NCBI GenBank assembly: GCA_046290435.1
Contig: JBKAGO010000007.1
Span: 1 to 48,722 of the forward strand
DNA: 48,722 nt
Direction of reading: 5' to 3'
Source of the DNA: CAVQUE01 sp046290435
Lineage (GTDB): Bacteria > Actinomycetota > Acidimicrobiia > Acidimicrobiales > UBA8592
The translations under genes were made by a program, and so were the position numbers. Position 1 is the stretch's first letter. Every line of letters begins with the position of its first letter. The notes beneath the pieces are model-generated. The model worked only from the letters and a program-made list of their open reading frames with translations, was not told the DNA's origin and searched no databases. Shown here one piece after another: positions 33,997-42,922 of this stretch.

Positions 33997-35541
33997 ATGC
34001 GTAAAAAACTCAATCCCATCGTCCTGTTGGGGGTGGTCGGTGCACTCGTCGCCACCCTCTTCGTGCCCGCCGCTTCCGCCCAGGGTGGACCCGCCATCGA
34101 ACTCACCCCGGTGGGTGGCTACGAAACCGGCCTCGACGGCGGCTCCGAGATCGTGGCCTACGACGCCCGGACCGAGCGGATGTACATCACCAACGGCGCC
34201 GAGAATGCCGTCGACATCGTCGACGTGAGCGACCCCACGGATCCCTCGCTGGTGCGCTCGGTCGACCTGTCGTCGTTCGGTAGCAGCGTGCAGAGCGTCG
34301 CCGTCGGCGACCGGCTCGTCGCTGCCGCCGTCGCCGCCGACGAGGACACCGCACGGGGCACCGTCGTCACGTTCAACCCCAACGGCCGCAACATCGAGTC
34401 CTACCGAGTGGGCGTGCTGCCCGACGCCATCGCCTTCACCCCCGACGGCACCAAGATCGTCGTGGCCAACGAGGCCGAGCCCGTCTGTGACGGCGAGAAC
34501 CTCCTGCGCGACCCCCGTGGCTCCATCAGCATCATCGACCTCGAAGCCGAACGCGTCCGCACCGCCGGATTCGCTCGCTGGATCGGCAAGGAGGACGCGC
34601 TGCGCAACCGAGGCGTCCGGATCTTCTTCCCCGGCAGCAACGCCGCCCAGGACCTCGAGCCCGAGTTCGTGTCCATCTCCCCGAACGGGCGCCGCGCCTA
34701 CGTCACCCTGCAGGAGAACAACGCCGTCGCCATCGTGAACATCGAGCGCGCCCGCGTGCAGCGCATCGTCCCGCTGGGCTTCAAGGACCATTCCGTCGAC
34801 GGCAACGGCCTCGATCCCTCCAACCGCGACGACGCCATCGACATCGACACCTGGAACGTGCGCGGCCTCTACATGCCCGACTCGATCGCCGTGATCGGTG
34901 CCAAGCGCCCTCGCAACGAGAAGTTCGTCACCGCCAACGAGGGCGATGCCCGCGACTACGACTGCTACAGCGAAGAGGGTCGCATCGCCGACTTCGGACT
35001 CGCCGACCCGTACCCCGCGTCCGATGACCTCGACGAGAACCTCGGTCGGCTGAAGACCACGTCGGCCTTCCCGACCGTTCTCAACGGTGACGGCGAGATC
35101 GAGCAGGCCTACTCCTACGGTGCTCGCTCGTTCACGATCTGGAACCGCAGGGGTCAGGTGCTCTTCGACAGCGGCGATCAGCTGGAGCAGATCACCGCCG
35201 ACCTGGTGCCCGAGATCTTCAACCAGGACGAGGGCGAGGTCGACGACCGCAGCGACGACAAGGGCCCCGAGCCCGAGGCGCTCACCATCGGACGCGTCGA
35301 CGGGCGTCGCTACGCCTTCGTCGGCCTGGAGCGCACCGGCGGCATCGCCGTGTTCGACATCACCCGGCCCCGGCGGTCGACGTTCGTGACCTACCTGACC
35401 ACCGAGGCCGATCTCGGCGACATCGCCCCCGAAGGCATGGCGTTCGTCCCGGCCCGTCAGAGCCCGACAGGCGAGGCGATGCTGATCGTCAGCTTCGAGG
35501 TGTCCGGCAGCACCCGCCTGTTCTCGATCACCACGAACTGA
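33997..35541 (+). CDS. Secreted beta-propeller protein of choice-of-anchor-I type
   Basis: The 514-residue protein starts MRKKLNPIVLLGVVGALVAT, a clear Sec signal peptide cleaved around AASA-QGG. The body repeats propeller-like strands such as IVAYDARTERMYITNGAENA, FTPDGTKIVVANEAEP and SISPNGRRAYVTLQENNA, then FVTANEGDARDYDCY and YGARSFTIWN, then PEALTIGRVDGRRYAFVGLE. This set matches proteins often annotated as 'choice-of-anchor I' or alkaline-phosphatase-like. No anchor segment is visible at the C-terminus (ends RLFSITTN), so it is probably released or held non-covalently. The catalytic role is unproven. An inverted repeat follows the stop. Confidence 0.85.
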   Translation: MRKKLNPIVLLGVVGALVATLFVPAASAQGGPAIELTPVGGYETGLDGGSEIVAYDARTERMYITNGAENAVDIVDVSDPTDPSLVRSVDLSSFGSSVQSVAVGDRLVAAAVAADEDTARGTVVTFNPNGRNIESYRVGVLPDAIAFTPDGTKIVVANEAEPVCDGENLLRDPRGSISIIDLEAERVRTAGFARWIGKEDALRNRGVRIFFPGSNAAQDLEPEFVSISPNGRRAYVTLQENNAVAIVNIERARVQRIVPLGFKDHSVDGNGLDPSNRDDAIDIDTWNVRGLYMPDSIAVIGAKRPRNEKFVTANEGDARDYDCYSEEGRIADFGLADPYPASDDLDENLGRLKTTSAFPTVLNGDGEIEQAYSYGARSFTIWNRRGQVLFDSGDQLEQITADLVPEIFNQDEGEVDDRSDDKGPEPEALTIGRVDGRRYAFVGLERTGGIAVFDITRPRRSTFVTYLTTEADLGDIAPEGMAFVPARQSPTGEAMLIVSFEVSGSTRLFSITTN

Positions 35542-35550
35542 TCCCACCCC

Positions 35551-35630
35551 GCTCCGGACCGGAGCGTGCACACCGAGCCGACGGCGCGAGATGCCGTTGC
35601 CGCCCGGTCTGCACGCTCCGGCGCCGGAGC
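35551..35630. terminator. Inverted repeat between convergent genes
   Basis: The left arm GCTCCGGACCGGAGCGTGCA (35551-35570) pairs with 35610-35630, differing only by one extra/changed base in the middle, around a 39-nt loop. The left arm is also self-complementary (GCTCCGG/CCGGAGC). It lies between the stops of the propeller gene and the convergent glycosyltransferase gene, where a bidirectional terminator would fit. Confidence 0.5.
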
Positions 35631-35644
35631 CGGTCGGGATGGCC

Positions 35645-36655
35645 TCAGCTCTCCACCGGAGCCGGCCAGCGCGGATCATTGGTGTGCACCAGGTACGGCG
35701 GGCGGGTGGGATTGTCGCTGAGTTCGAGGCGACGGACCGCCTCGAGGGTGCGTTCGGAGACCACCCGGTGCGCATGGACCAGATCGCCTACAACCGCCAG
35801 GGCCAGCAGCTGGACCGCAGCGATCATGAAGATCGCCCCCAGGATGATCGACTGCAGGTGGCCGTCGGTGTCACCGTCGACGATCGCGCTCCAGAGGAAC
35901 GGTACGAACGCTCCGAGACCGGCGAGTGCGCACAGCGCGGCCAGCCCGCCGAAGAACCGCAACGGCTCGTACGACGCGAACACCCGCACGATCGTCCCGG
36001 TGCTCTTGCGCACATAGGACGACGTCGACCGGAACAGACGGGACTCGCGGGTGGCGGGGTTCTTTTCGATGGGCACCGACCGGATGGTCAGGCCCTTCTT
36101 CGAGGCCTGGATGGCCGATTCGAGTGTGTACGTGTAGCTGTTGACCACCACCACCGACTGCGCTGCCCGGCGGCTGTAGGCCCGGAACCCCGAGGTCGCA
36201 TCGGGGATCGCCGTGCCGGCAACGGCGCTCACGACGCCGCTGCCGAGTGTCTGGAGGCGGCGCTTGAGGCGGGAGAAGTCGGCCACCTCGCCCACACCGC
36301 GGTCGCCGATGACGACATCGGCCCGGCCCGCCAGGATGGGGGCCACCAGCGCCGGGATCGACGACGCCGGGTACTGCCGATCGGCATCGGTGTTGACCAC
36401 CACGTCGGCGCCCAACGCCAGCGCCGCCTGCAGGCCCTGCTGGAACGCCCGGGCGAGGCCGACGTTGGCGGGCAGCGAGACGATGTGGTCGACGCCCAGC
36501 TCGGTGGCGACCTCGACGGTGCGGTCGGTGGAGCCGTCGTCGATGATCAACCACTCGACGATGTCGAAGCCTTGGACCTCACGGGGGAGTTCGGAGATGG
36601 TCAGCGGGAGCTGCTCCTCCTCGTTCAGGCACGGGATCTGGATGATGAGTTTCAC
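35645..36655 (-). CDS. Family 2 glycosyltransferase with two C-terminal membrane helices
   Basis: The 336-residue protein begins at a GTG (KLIIQIPCLNEEEQLP), overlapping the upstream gene stop (GTGA). The GT-A fold shows IPCLNEE, LIIDDGSTDRT, NVGLARAFQQGL and the DxD-type NTDADRQYP. Two hydrophobic helices near residues 235-295 anchor it, as in polyprenyl-phosphate sugar transferases of the DPM1/GtrB class. It probably moves a sugar from a nucleotide donor onto a lipid carrier at the cytoplasmic face. It forms an operon with a flippase-like protein and a methyltransferase. Confidence 0.92.
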   Translation of the reverse strand: MKLIIQIPCLNEEEQLPLTISELPREVQGFDIVEWLIIDDGSTDRTVEVATELGVDHIVSLPANVGLARAFQQGLQAALALGADVVVNTDADRQYPASSIPALVAPILAGRADVVIGDRGVGEVADFSRLKRRLQTLGSGVVSAVAGTAIPDATSGFRAYSRRAAQSVVVVNSYTYTLESAIQASKKGLTIRSVPIEKNPATRESRLFRSTSSYVRKSTGTIVRVFASYEPLRFFGGLAALCALAGLGAFVPFLWSAIVDGDTDGHLQSIILGAIFMIAAVQLLALAVVGDLVHAHRVVSERTLEAVRRLELSDNPTRPPYLVHTNDPRWPAPVES

Positions 36656-37569
36656 CGTCGGGCCTCCGAGACCATGGTGCGCAGGGTGGGAGCGGTCAAC
36701 GCCGCGATGGCGCCGCCCGCCACGTCGACACCGATCATGATCGCCCGGGCGGCGATGGCGATCGTGACGGCCTGGCCCTCGGGCAGATCGGCCAGGGCGA
36801 TGAACACGCTCTCGCGGACGCCGATACCGCCGGGGACCGGCACCACTGCGAAGCCTGCCGCCCATGCGGCGAGCGTCGCCGCGACCACCGACACCGTGTC
36901 GACGTCGTCGGCGAGCGCCCGGGCGATCAGGACCGACGACGCGGCGATCGCCACCCAGGCCAGGCCATAGGCGGCCACGGTGATCGCCGTGGAGCGTGGC
37001 GGCGGGATGTCGGCGGCCTCGTCGAAGCGTCGGAGCTTGTCGAAGCGGGCGCCGAGGAGCCGCCGCCAGTGGGGATGCAGCCCCACCACGATGGCCAGGC
37101 CGCCGGCAGCGAGCGCCAGCCCGATGAGCAGATGTTCGCCCGTCGCGAGGGTGACGATGCCACCGCCGATACCGCACGCCGCCACCAGGCAGGCGAGCGA
37201 CACCACGGTGGAGGCATACGCCGTGGTGGGATCGATGCCGCTGCGGCGGGCGAGCTCGGCCCGGCCCACCAGGGGCCAGATCCCGCCGGGCACGTACTTG
37301 CCGAGCTCGCCGACGAAGTACCAGCGGACCGTGTCGGCCAGCCGGGGCCGGCGGTTCATCTCGACCAGGATGCGGTGCCACAGCAGCGCGATCACGAGCA
37401 TGCCTGCGGTGGCTGCGGCGAACGCGGCGACCAGCAGGGGCGCCGACGCCCCGGCGATCGCGTCGCCGGCCTCGTCCCAGCTGCGCACCAGTGCCCGACC
37501 GACGAAGAACAGGCACGCCGCCACGATGACGCCGGCGACGCCACGCTGGAACCACGGCGCCCGGAGCAT
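36652..37569 (-). CDS. Integral membrane protein, lysylphosphatidylglycerol synthase TM-region (UPF0104)-like
   Basis: The 305-residue protein starts MLRAPWFQRGVAGVIVAACL and is almost entirely hydrophobic with about eight helices. The motif FVGELGKYVPGGIWPLVGR and the later VPVPGGIGVRESVF are typical of the family related to the flippase part of MprF/AglD. There is no lysyl transferase domain. It lies 2 nt after the methyltransferase stop and overlaps the GT2 gene by 4 nt, so it may move the lipid-linked product made by these enzymes. That role is inferred from context. Confidence 0.88.
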   Translation of the reverse strand: MLRAPWFQRGVAGVIVAACLFFVGRALVRSWDEAGDAIAGASAPLLVAAFAAATAGMLVIALLWHRILVEMNRRPRLADTVRWYFVGELGKYVPGGIWPLVGRAELARRSGIDPTTAYASTVVSLACLVAACGIGGGIVTLATGEHLLIGLALAAGGLAIVVGLHPHWRRLLGARFDKLRRFDEAADIPPPRSTAITVAAYGLAWVAIAASSVLIARALADDVDTVSVVAATLAAWAAGFAVVPVPGGIGVRESVFIALADLPEGQAVTIAIAARAIMIGVDVAGGAIAALTAPTLRTMVSEARR

Positions 37570-37571
37570 GC

Positions 37572-38219
37572 TCAGCCCGTCGCTGTCGGCGAACGGTGAT
37601 GGCCGACGCTCGCCGACACCATGGTCCAGGGGAAGGGCTGTGCCGTCGCGTCGATGTCGAGCACGCCGCCGACGAAGTTCCGGAAGCCCCGGCTCGACCA
37701 GTGATTGATGTGGCCGGGGGTGTTGCCGAGGTCGCGGAGATAGCTGCCTCTGGCCATGTTGGCGGCCCGCCAGATGGGCTCGCGCGGTACCGAGACGATC
37801 ACCCGGTCGGTGCCCACACGTGCGAGTTCGGCCAGTGCCAGGCCCGGACGCTCGACATGTTCGAGCACCTCGATGGCCAGCACGAGGTCGAAGGAGTCGT
37901 CGGGGAACGGCAGGCGCCGGGCGTCGGTGACGACCGCCGCGGCGGGGAGGTCTGCCCAGTGTGTGCGCAGTTCGTCGTCCCAGAGGTCCACGCCGGTGAT
38001 GTCGGCCTGCGGCCAACGCTCGCGGAGGCGTCGGACGATCTCGCCCTCGCCCATCCCGACCTCCAGGACCCGGGTGGGCGCGGCAACCGGCAGGAGGGTG
38101 TCGAGGGCGTCGAGGAACCGGGACAGCATGAGGCGGCTCAACGGATTGGTGGCGCCGTACTTGTCGAAGTGGTTCCCCGTCGGGACGGGGTCGGATGCGG
38201 CCTCGGACGGGGCGGTCAT
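37572..38219 (-). CDS. Class I SAM-dependent methyltransferase
   Basis: The 215-residue protein has SAM-binding motif I VLEVGMGEGEIVRRL near residue 54, ITGVDLWDDEL as motif II, and LPFPDDSFDLVLAIEVLEHV as the post-motif typical of Methyltransf_11-like enzymes. A GGAG site and a TATCAT box about 45 nt upstream suggest a leader-containing transcript. It is the first gene of the operon with the flippase-like and GT2 genes and is divergent from the gene at 38344. The substrate is probably a lipid- or sugar-linked intermediate, which is inference. Confidence 0.9.
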   Translation of the reverse strand: MTAPSEAASDPVPTGNHFDKYGATNPLSRLMLSRFLDALDTLLPVAAPTRVLEVGMGEGEIVRRLRERWPQADITGVDLWDDELRTHWADLPAAAVVTDARRLPFPDDSFDLVLAIEVLEHVERPGLALAELARVGTDRVIVSVPREPIWRAANMARGSYLRDLGNTPGHINHWSSRGFRNFVGGVLDIDATAQPFPWTMVSASVGHHRSPTATG

Positions 38220-38331
38220 GGGAGCTCCACAGGGCCCGGTCGAGGGTCGTCGGGCCGGATGATGATACTGCCGCGGTCAGCGCTCTTCGTGGTGCGGCCT
38301 CCCGTGCGCGCTCGCAGCGTGCGGCGTGCAG

Positions 38332-38337
38332 TACGTT
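38332..38337 (+). promoter_or_regulatory. -10-like box for the large membrane protein
   Basis: TACGTT is followed by 6 nt and the ATG at 38344. This supports the ATG at 38344 over the in-frame upstream one at 38326, which lies before the box. Confidence 0.35.
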
Positions 38338-38343
38338 CGTGCG

Positions 38344-40581
38344 ATGTCCAGCCTCGCCTCCCGGCGTGACGACAGCGGGGAGGTCGGCGCTGCGCCCGGT
38401 CGTCACGCTCGCAAACCGGTCGACACCTTCGATCTGGCCGACCTCGTGGTGTTCGTCGTCTCGGTCGGATTCGCCCTGTGGACACTGGCGTTCTGGTTCG
38501 CTCTCGCGTTCGGGATCGGTTGGGCCCTTGCCGGTCCGCTGTGGATCCTCGGGTGTGTCGTCACGCTGTGGGTGCTCCGTGGATCGCACTCGGACCGCAG
38601 TCGGGTCGCGTCGGATCTGCGGGTGCCCATGGGTTCGCGCTCGGCCTGGGTCGTGGTGACGGGGGTGGCGGCGTCGTCGCTGACATCGTCCTGGGGAAGC
38701 GGGCGACCGGCGGCCGTCGCGGTCGTGGTGGGGCTCGTCGCCTACGGCGCGTACCAGCGGCGGTCGCAGTGGCGAGTCGATCGGCCCGGCGCCGGGCTCG
38801 GCGTGCTGGGTGCCGGTGCCGTCCTGGGGCTGTTCGGCGCGGTCGAACTCTGGTACCCGTTCCTCGCAGGTGTCGCCGCCATGGTGGCCTGGCTGGCCTG
38901 GTCCGAGTTCCATGGCGAGGGACGCTCGGCCGGCGACGACGACGGTGCCGATCGAGCGGGCCGCCATCACCCCTCGGGGCGACCGCCGGCGCTGACGTTG
39001 CCGGTGGTGGCGATCGGGGGAGCCCTCGCCGCCTATCTGCTGTTCACCATCGGCTACAACCCCGACCACGGTCACTATCTCAACAAGTCGCTCCACTACG
39101 CCGAGCAGCCCGGGGCCTTCGAGGTCCGCGACTACATGTTCGGGGTGCCGGGCGTCGACCACATCCCGCGCGGCACGATCCTCAATTCGCTCGAGATCCT
39201 GATCGGTTTCGTCTCCGCCGTCACCGGCATCGGCCACGTCACCCTCACCTATCACGTCATGGCGCCCGCGGCGGCGTTCCTGCTGCCGGTCGGGCTCGCC
39301 TGGACCGCACGCGAGTTCGGCGCACGGCGCCCGGATCTCGTCGCCGCGACGGCCACGGTCGCCATGGTGTTGTTCGCCGAAACCCACGATTCGAGGGTCG
39401 TGCTGATCCGTCTCGCTGAGGGCAAGCTCGTCGCCGGCATGGTGGCCCTCCCCATCTTCATCGGCGCGGCGATCCGATGGGCGCGCCGCCGCGACGGCGG
39501 CTCGCTGCTGCTGGCCTGCGCCGCCGGGGTGGCGACCTACGGCATCTCCTCGACGGCGGGCATCGCGCTCATCCCCGCAGCCGGTGCCGCCATGGCCGCA
39601 GGCGCGCTGGCGACCCGCGATCGTCGCACATGGTCGCCTGCCGAGCTCGCACGCGGCGCGGTGCCCCTGGCGGTCGTGTTGTTGATCAGCGGCATCGGAT
39701 TCGTGATGCACCGCACCATCGACACCGGCCTCGACCGCTTCCCCGACAGCTACAGCGCCTGGCTCAGCCGCCTCGTCGGGCGCTCACGGGACCTCAGCAT
39801 CGACGGCAGCGAGCCCGCGGTGTTCGTTCTGCTCCTCAGCGTCGCGATCGTCGTGCTGGCCGGGCGAACGTCGGTGCAGCGGTGGTACTTCGGCATCGCT
39901 TCCGGTGGCTTGCTGCTCGTCGTCTACAACCCGTGGTTGTTCGAGACGCTGTGGGGTTCGCTGGGTATCTCGGGACTCTCGTGGCGTGCCGCGTGGGCGT
40001 TGCCGTTGGGCCTCGCCGTCGGACTGGCGGTCGACGCGCTGCACGGACGCGATGCCACCATCTGGGACGGTCGTCTGGGCGCCGTTCTGCTGGTGGCGGT
40101 GTTCGTCGTCGGTGTCTCACCGCTCACCGCAACCGACCAGGGTCCTCCCCGCGCCTTCCAGCAGGGCGACCTCGAGGCCGCCGAGGCTCTCATCGCCGTC
40201 ACGCCGGAGGGCGGCCGTTTCCTCGCTCCCCAGGAGGTCGAGACGGTCGCGATCGCGCTCACCGACGACCGCTATCCCTCCGTCGTACGGCCCTACTTCC
40301 TGGCCGATCTCTCGACCTACGACGACCTGCCGCCCGCCTTCGCTCCCGCAGAACGGATGGCCCTCTACCAGCAGCTCGTGGCCGGCAGGATCGGGCCCCG
40401 GTTCAAGCAGTTCGCGGCCTCAGCAGCGTCAGCGGACCCGGCCGAGCTCCTGGTACGGGTCCAGGTGGACGCCGTGTGCCTCCCGCGCGAGACGGCACCC
40501 GGGCTGGCCCGGGTGCTGCGAGAGGACTGGACGCGCACGTCGGTCCACCCGAGGTGCAACGTGTTCGTCCGCAACCACTGA
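38344..40581 (+). CDS. Large polytopic membrane protein, possibly GT-C-like
   Basis: The 745-residue protein has a ~30-residue basic/acidic N-terminus, then many hydrophobic helices (the first near ADLVVFVVSVGFALWTLAFW). A polar loop with NPDHGHYLNKSLHYAEQPG follows the first helix group, and an acidic DHxHY-type site there recalls GT-C glycosyltransferases. The last ~130 residues are soluble and contain ATDQGPPRAFQ and LLVRVQVDAVCLPRE. No family is recognised for certain. It is divergent from the GT2/flippase-like/methyltransferase operon and may belong to the same cell-surface glycan or glycolipid pathway. Confidence 0.8.
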   Translation: MSSLASRRDDSGEVGAAPGRHARKPVDTFDLADLVVFVVSVGFALWTLAFWFALAFGIGWALAGPLWILGCVVTLWVLRGSHSDRSRVASDLRVPMGSRSAWVVVTGVAASSLTSSWGSGRPAAVAVVVGLVAYGAYQRRSQWRVDRPGAGLGVLGAGAVLGLFGAVELWYPFLAGVAAMVAWLAWSEFHGEGRSAGDDDGADRAGRHHPSGRPPALTLPVVAIGGALAAYLLFTIGYNPDHGHYLNKSLHYAEQPGAFEVRDYMFGVPGVDHIPRGTILNSLEILIGFVSAVTGIGHVTLTYHVMAPAAAFLLPVGLAWTAREFGARRPDLVAATATVAMVLFAETHDSRVVLIRLAEGKLVAGMVALPIFIGAAIRWARRRDGGSLLLACAAGVATYGISSTAGIALIPAAGAAMAAGALATRDRRTWSPAELARGAVPLAVVLLISGIGFVMHRTIDTGLDRFPDSYSAWLSRLVGRSRDLSIDGSEPAVFVLLLSVAIVVLAGRTSVQRWYFGIASGGLLLVVYNPWLFETLWGSLGISGLSWRAAWALPLGLAVGLAVDALHGRDATIWDGRLGAVLLVAVFVVGVSPLTATDQGPPRAFQQGDLEAAEALIAVTPEGGRFLAPQEVETVAIALTDDRYPSVVRPYFLADLSTYDDLPPAFAPAERMALYQQLVAGRIGPRFKQFAASAASADPAELLVRVQVDAVCLPRETAPGLARVLREDWTRTSVHPRCNVFVRNH

Positions 40582-40603
40582 CGCCGCAGGGCCGGAACCG
40601 TCG

Positions 40604-42922
40604 TCAGGTGATCCCGGCGGCCCGTAGGCCCGCCCGCACTCGTGGTGGTGTGAGGGGGAAGTCGTGGAACCAGACGCCGGTGGCGTCGTGGAGCGCAGCG
40701 ACCACCGCCGGCGCGTAGGGCATCAGCGGCATCTCGGCCATGCCGCGCACCCCGAAGGGTCCCCGGGGGTCGGGGATCTCCAACAGCACCGACCGCATGC
40801 GTTCGGGGATGTCGCCGATGCCGGGTACCAGGTAGCCGCTGAAACGGGGGTTGAGGATCCGCCCGTCGGCCACGACCAGCTTCTCCGACAGGGCATACCC
40901 GTGGGCCTGCACGAGGGCCCCTTCGACCTGGCCGACGACCAGGTCGTGGTTGATGATCCGCCCGACGTCGATGGCGCACACGACGTCGTGGACGACGATG
41001 TGGCCGGTCTCGACGTCGACCGACAGATCGACGGCCTCTGCCACGTAGCCGTACGCGAAGTTCGGCACGGTGGGGCTGCCGTCGGCCGACAGCGGCTCGG
41101 TCGGGGGAGGGGTGTAGCGGAACGCGCCGACGGCGGGGCGGTCGCCGTTGCGCCAGGCCTTCTCGGCCTCCTCGGCGGCGCCGAGGATGGCGTTGCCGGT
41201 CATCCAGCTCAGCCGTGATGCCGACGCCGAACCCGAATCGCCGGTGGTGGCGGTGTCGGACCAGGTGGGGGCGATGGCGTCGAACGCCAGGCCGGTGGCC
41301 TCGGCGGCCATCTGCACGAACGCGGTGTGCGCGCCCTGGCCGACGTCGGCGCCCGCCAGGTACAGCTCGGCGCTGGTGGGTTCGCCGTCGTCGCCGCGTA
41401 ACACGATGCGGGCCTCGCTGCGTTCGGGGAACCCGAACGAGAAGCCCACGTTCTTGTAGGTGCACGCGAAGCCGCGCCCGCGTCGCACCGTCGAGGTCGA
41501 GGCGGGCAACGAGGCGAACGCGGCGATGGGCTTCGGCTGGGGGAGCGGGGCCGACCAGTCGGCCGCTTCTGCGCAGGCCTCGACGACCTCGGGCAGGCTG
41601 ACCCCGGGCGGCATCTCGGTGCCGGTGATGCCGATCGAACCGTCGCGCAGCAGGTTCCGGCGTCGGACCTCGACGGGGTCCATGCCGAGGGCCTCGGCGA
41701 GTCGGTTCATCTGGGTCTCGGCGACATAGGTTCCCTGGGGGCCGCCGAAGCCACGGAATGCGCCGCCGGGTACCGATGTCGTGTAGACGGCCCAGGAGTC
41801 GATGCGGGCGTTGGGGATCTCGTAGGGACCGCCGACGGTGAGGTGCAGGTTCCCGAGCACCTTGTTGGAGGTGTAGTTGTAGGCGCCGGCATCGAGGTGG
41901 CAGTCGGCCTCGACGCCGAGGATGCGGCCGTCGCCGGCCGCGGCCCAGCGGGTGGTCACCCGGCCCCGGTGGCGCTTGTGATGCCCGAGGATGGACTCCT
42001 CGCGGTTCCATTCGCAGCGCACCGGCCGGTCGATGCCGCGGTCGTGGAGCACCTTGGCAGCGAGCGCCACGACGAGCTGCAGGCTGAGGTCCTCCTTGCC
42101 GCCGAAGGCCCCGCCGATGGCCCGGTAGATCACCCGGACCCGGTCGAGGGGCACGTCCAGCGCGTGGGCGATCTGCTCGGCGTCCTCGTGGGTCCACTGC
42201 CCGGCGGTCTCGACGGTGACCCGGCCTTCGTCGTCGATGAAGCCGACGGCGGCCTCGGTCTGGAGGTACGCGTGTTCCTGGTAGGGGAACTCGTAGGTGC
42301 CCTCGACGACCACGTCGGCGTCGTCGAACGCCGTGGCGACGTCGCCCTTGCGGATGACGAGGTGGTGGTAGGCGTTGGATCCCGACGGGTCCTCGGGGTG
42401 CACCAGCGGCGCGTCGGGCGCCAGGGCCGCATCGATGTCGGGCACCAGCGGCAGCGGCTCCCACCGGGCGACGATGGCCTCGGCTGCGGCCGTGGCCGCC
42501 TCGGCCGTCTCGGCGATCACCACGGCCAGGTGATCGGCCTCCCAACGCGAGACGTCACGAGGCACCGACGAACGCTCGGTACCGGCGACGCCCACCAGCA
42601 CCGCCTGGTCGTTCTTGGTGAGGCCGTACTCGTTCACCGGCACGTCGGCACTGGTCACGACCGCGACGACGCCGTCGACCGCCTCTGCTGCGGAGGTGTC
42701 GAGGGCGACCAGGCGTGCGTGGACCTGATCGGTGAAAACCGCCACTGCGTGCAACATGGCGGCGTGGCGGAGGTCGTTGGCGTAGAGCGCGGAGCCGGTG
42801 ACCTTGTCGTAGGCGTCGGGCTTCGGGCGCGACCGCCCGAGCTCGGAGCGCGAGTCCGTCGGGGTGTCGGTGGTGGCGGCTGCGCCGGTGGCCGCAGCCG
42901 AGGGCACGGTGGTGTCGGTCAT
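40604..42922 (-). CDS. Xanthine dehydrogenase-type molybdopterin subunit (large)
   Basis: The 772-residue protein starts MTDTTVPSAAATGAAATTDT, a ~35-residue Ala/Thr-rich lead-in before the conserved RPKPDAYDKVTGSALYANDL. The molybdopterin motifs are GGAFGGKEDL, the active loop GGAFRGFGGPQ, GADVGQGAHT and the late GVRGMAEMP. The AFRGFGG loop belongs to xanthine dehydrogenase/nicotine dehydrogenase-like hydroxylases, not to form I CO dehydrogenase. It overlaps the stop of the fused FAD/2Fe-2S gene by 4 nt. The substrate is unknown; a purine or N-heterocycle is the default guess. Confidence 0.9.
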   Translation of the reverse strand: MTDTTVPSAAATGAAATTDTPTDSRSELGRSRPKPDAYDKVTGSALYANDLRHAAMLHAVAVFTDQVHARLVALDTSAAEAVDGVVAVVTSADVPVNEYGLTKNDQAVLVGVAGTERSSVPRDVSRWEADHLAVVIAETAEAATAAAEAIVARWEPLPLVPDIDAALAPDAPLVHPEDPSGSNAYHHLVIRKGDVATAFDDADVVVEGTYEFPYQEHAYLQTEAAVGFIDDEGRVTVETAGQWTHEDAEQIAHALDVPLDRVRVIYRAIGGAFGGKEDLSLQLVVALAAKVLHDRGIDRPVRCEWNREESILGHHKRHRGRVTTRWAAAGDGRILGVEADCHLDAGAYNYTSNKVLGNLHLTVGGPYEIPNARIDSWAVYTTSVPGGAFRGFGGPQGTYVAETQMNRLAEALGMDPVEVRRRNLLRDGSIGITGTEMPPGVSLPEVVEACAEAADWSAPLPQPKPIAAFASLPASTSTVRRGRGFACTYKNVGFSFGFPERSEARIVLRGDDGEPTSAELYLAGADVGQGAHTAFVQMAAEATGLAFDAIAPTWSDTATTGDSGSASASRLSWMTGNAILGAAEEAEKAWRNGDRPAVGAFRYTPPPTEPLSADGSPTVPNFAYGYVAEAVDLSVDVETGHIVVHDVVCAIDVGRIINHDLVVGQVEGALVQAHGYALSEKLVVADGRILNPRFSGYLVPGIGDIPERMRSVLLEIPDPRGPFGVRGMAEMPLMPYAPAVVAALHDATGVWFHDFPLTPPRVRAGLRAAGIT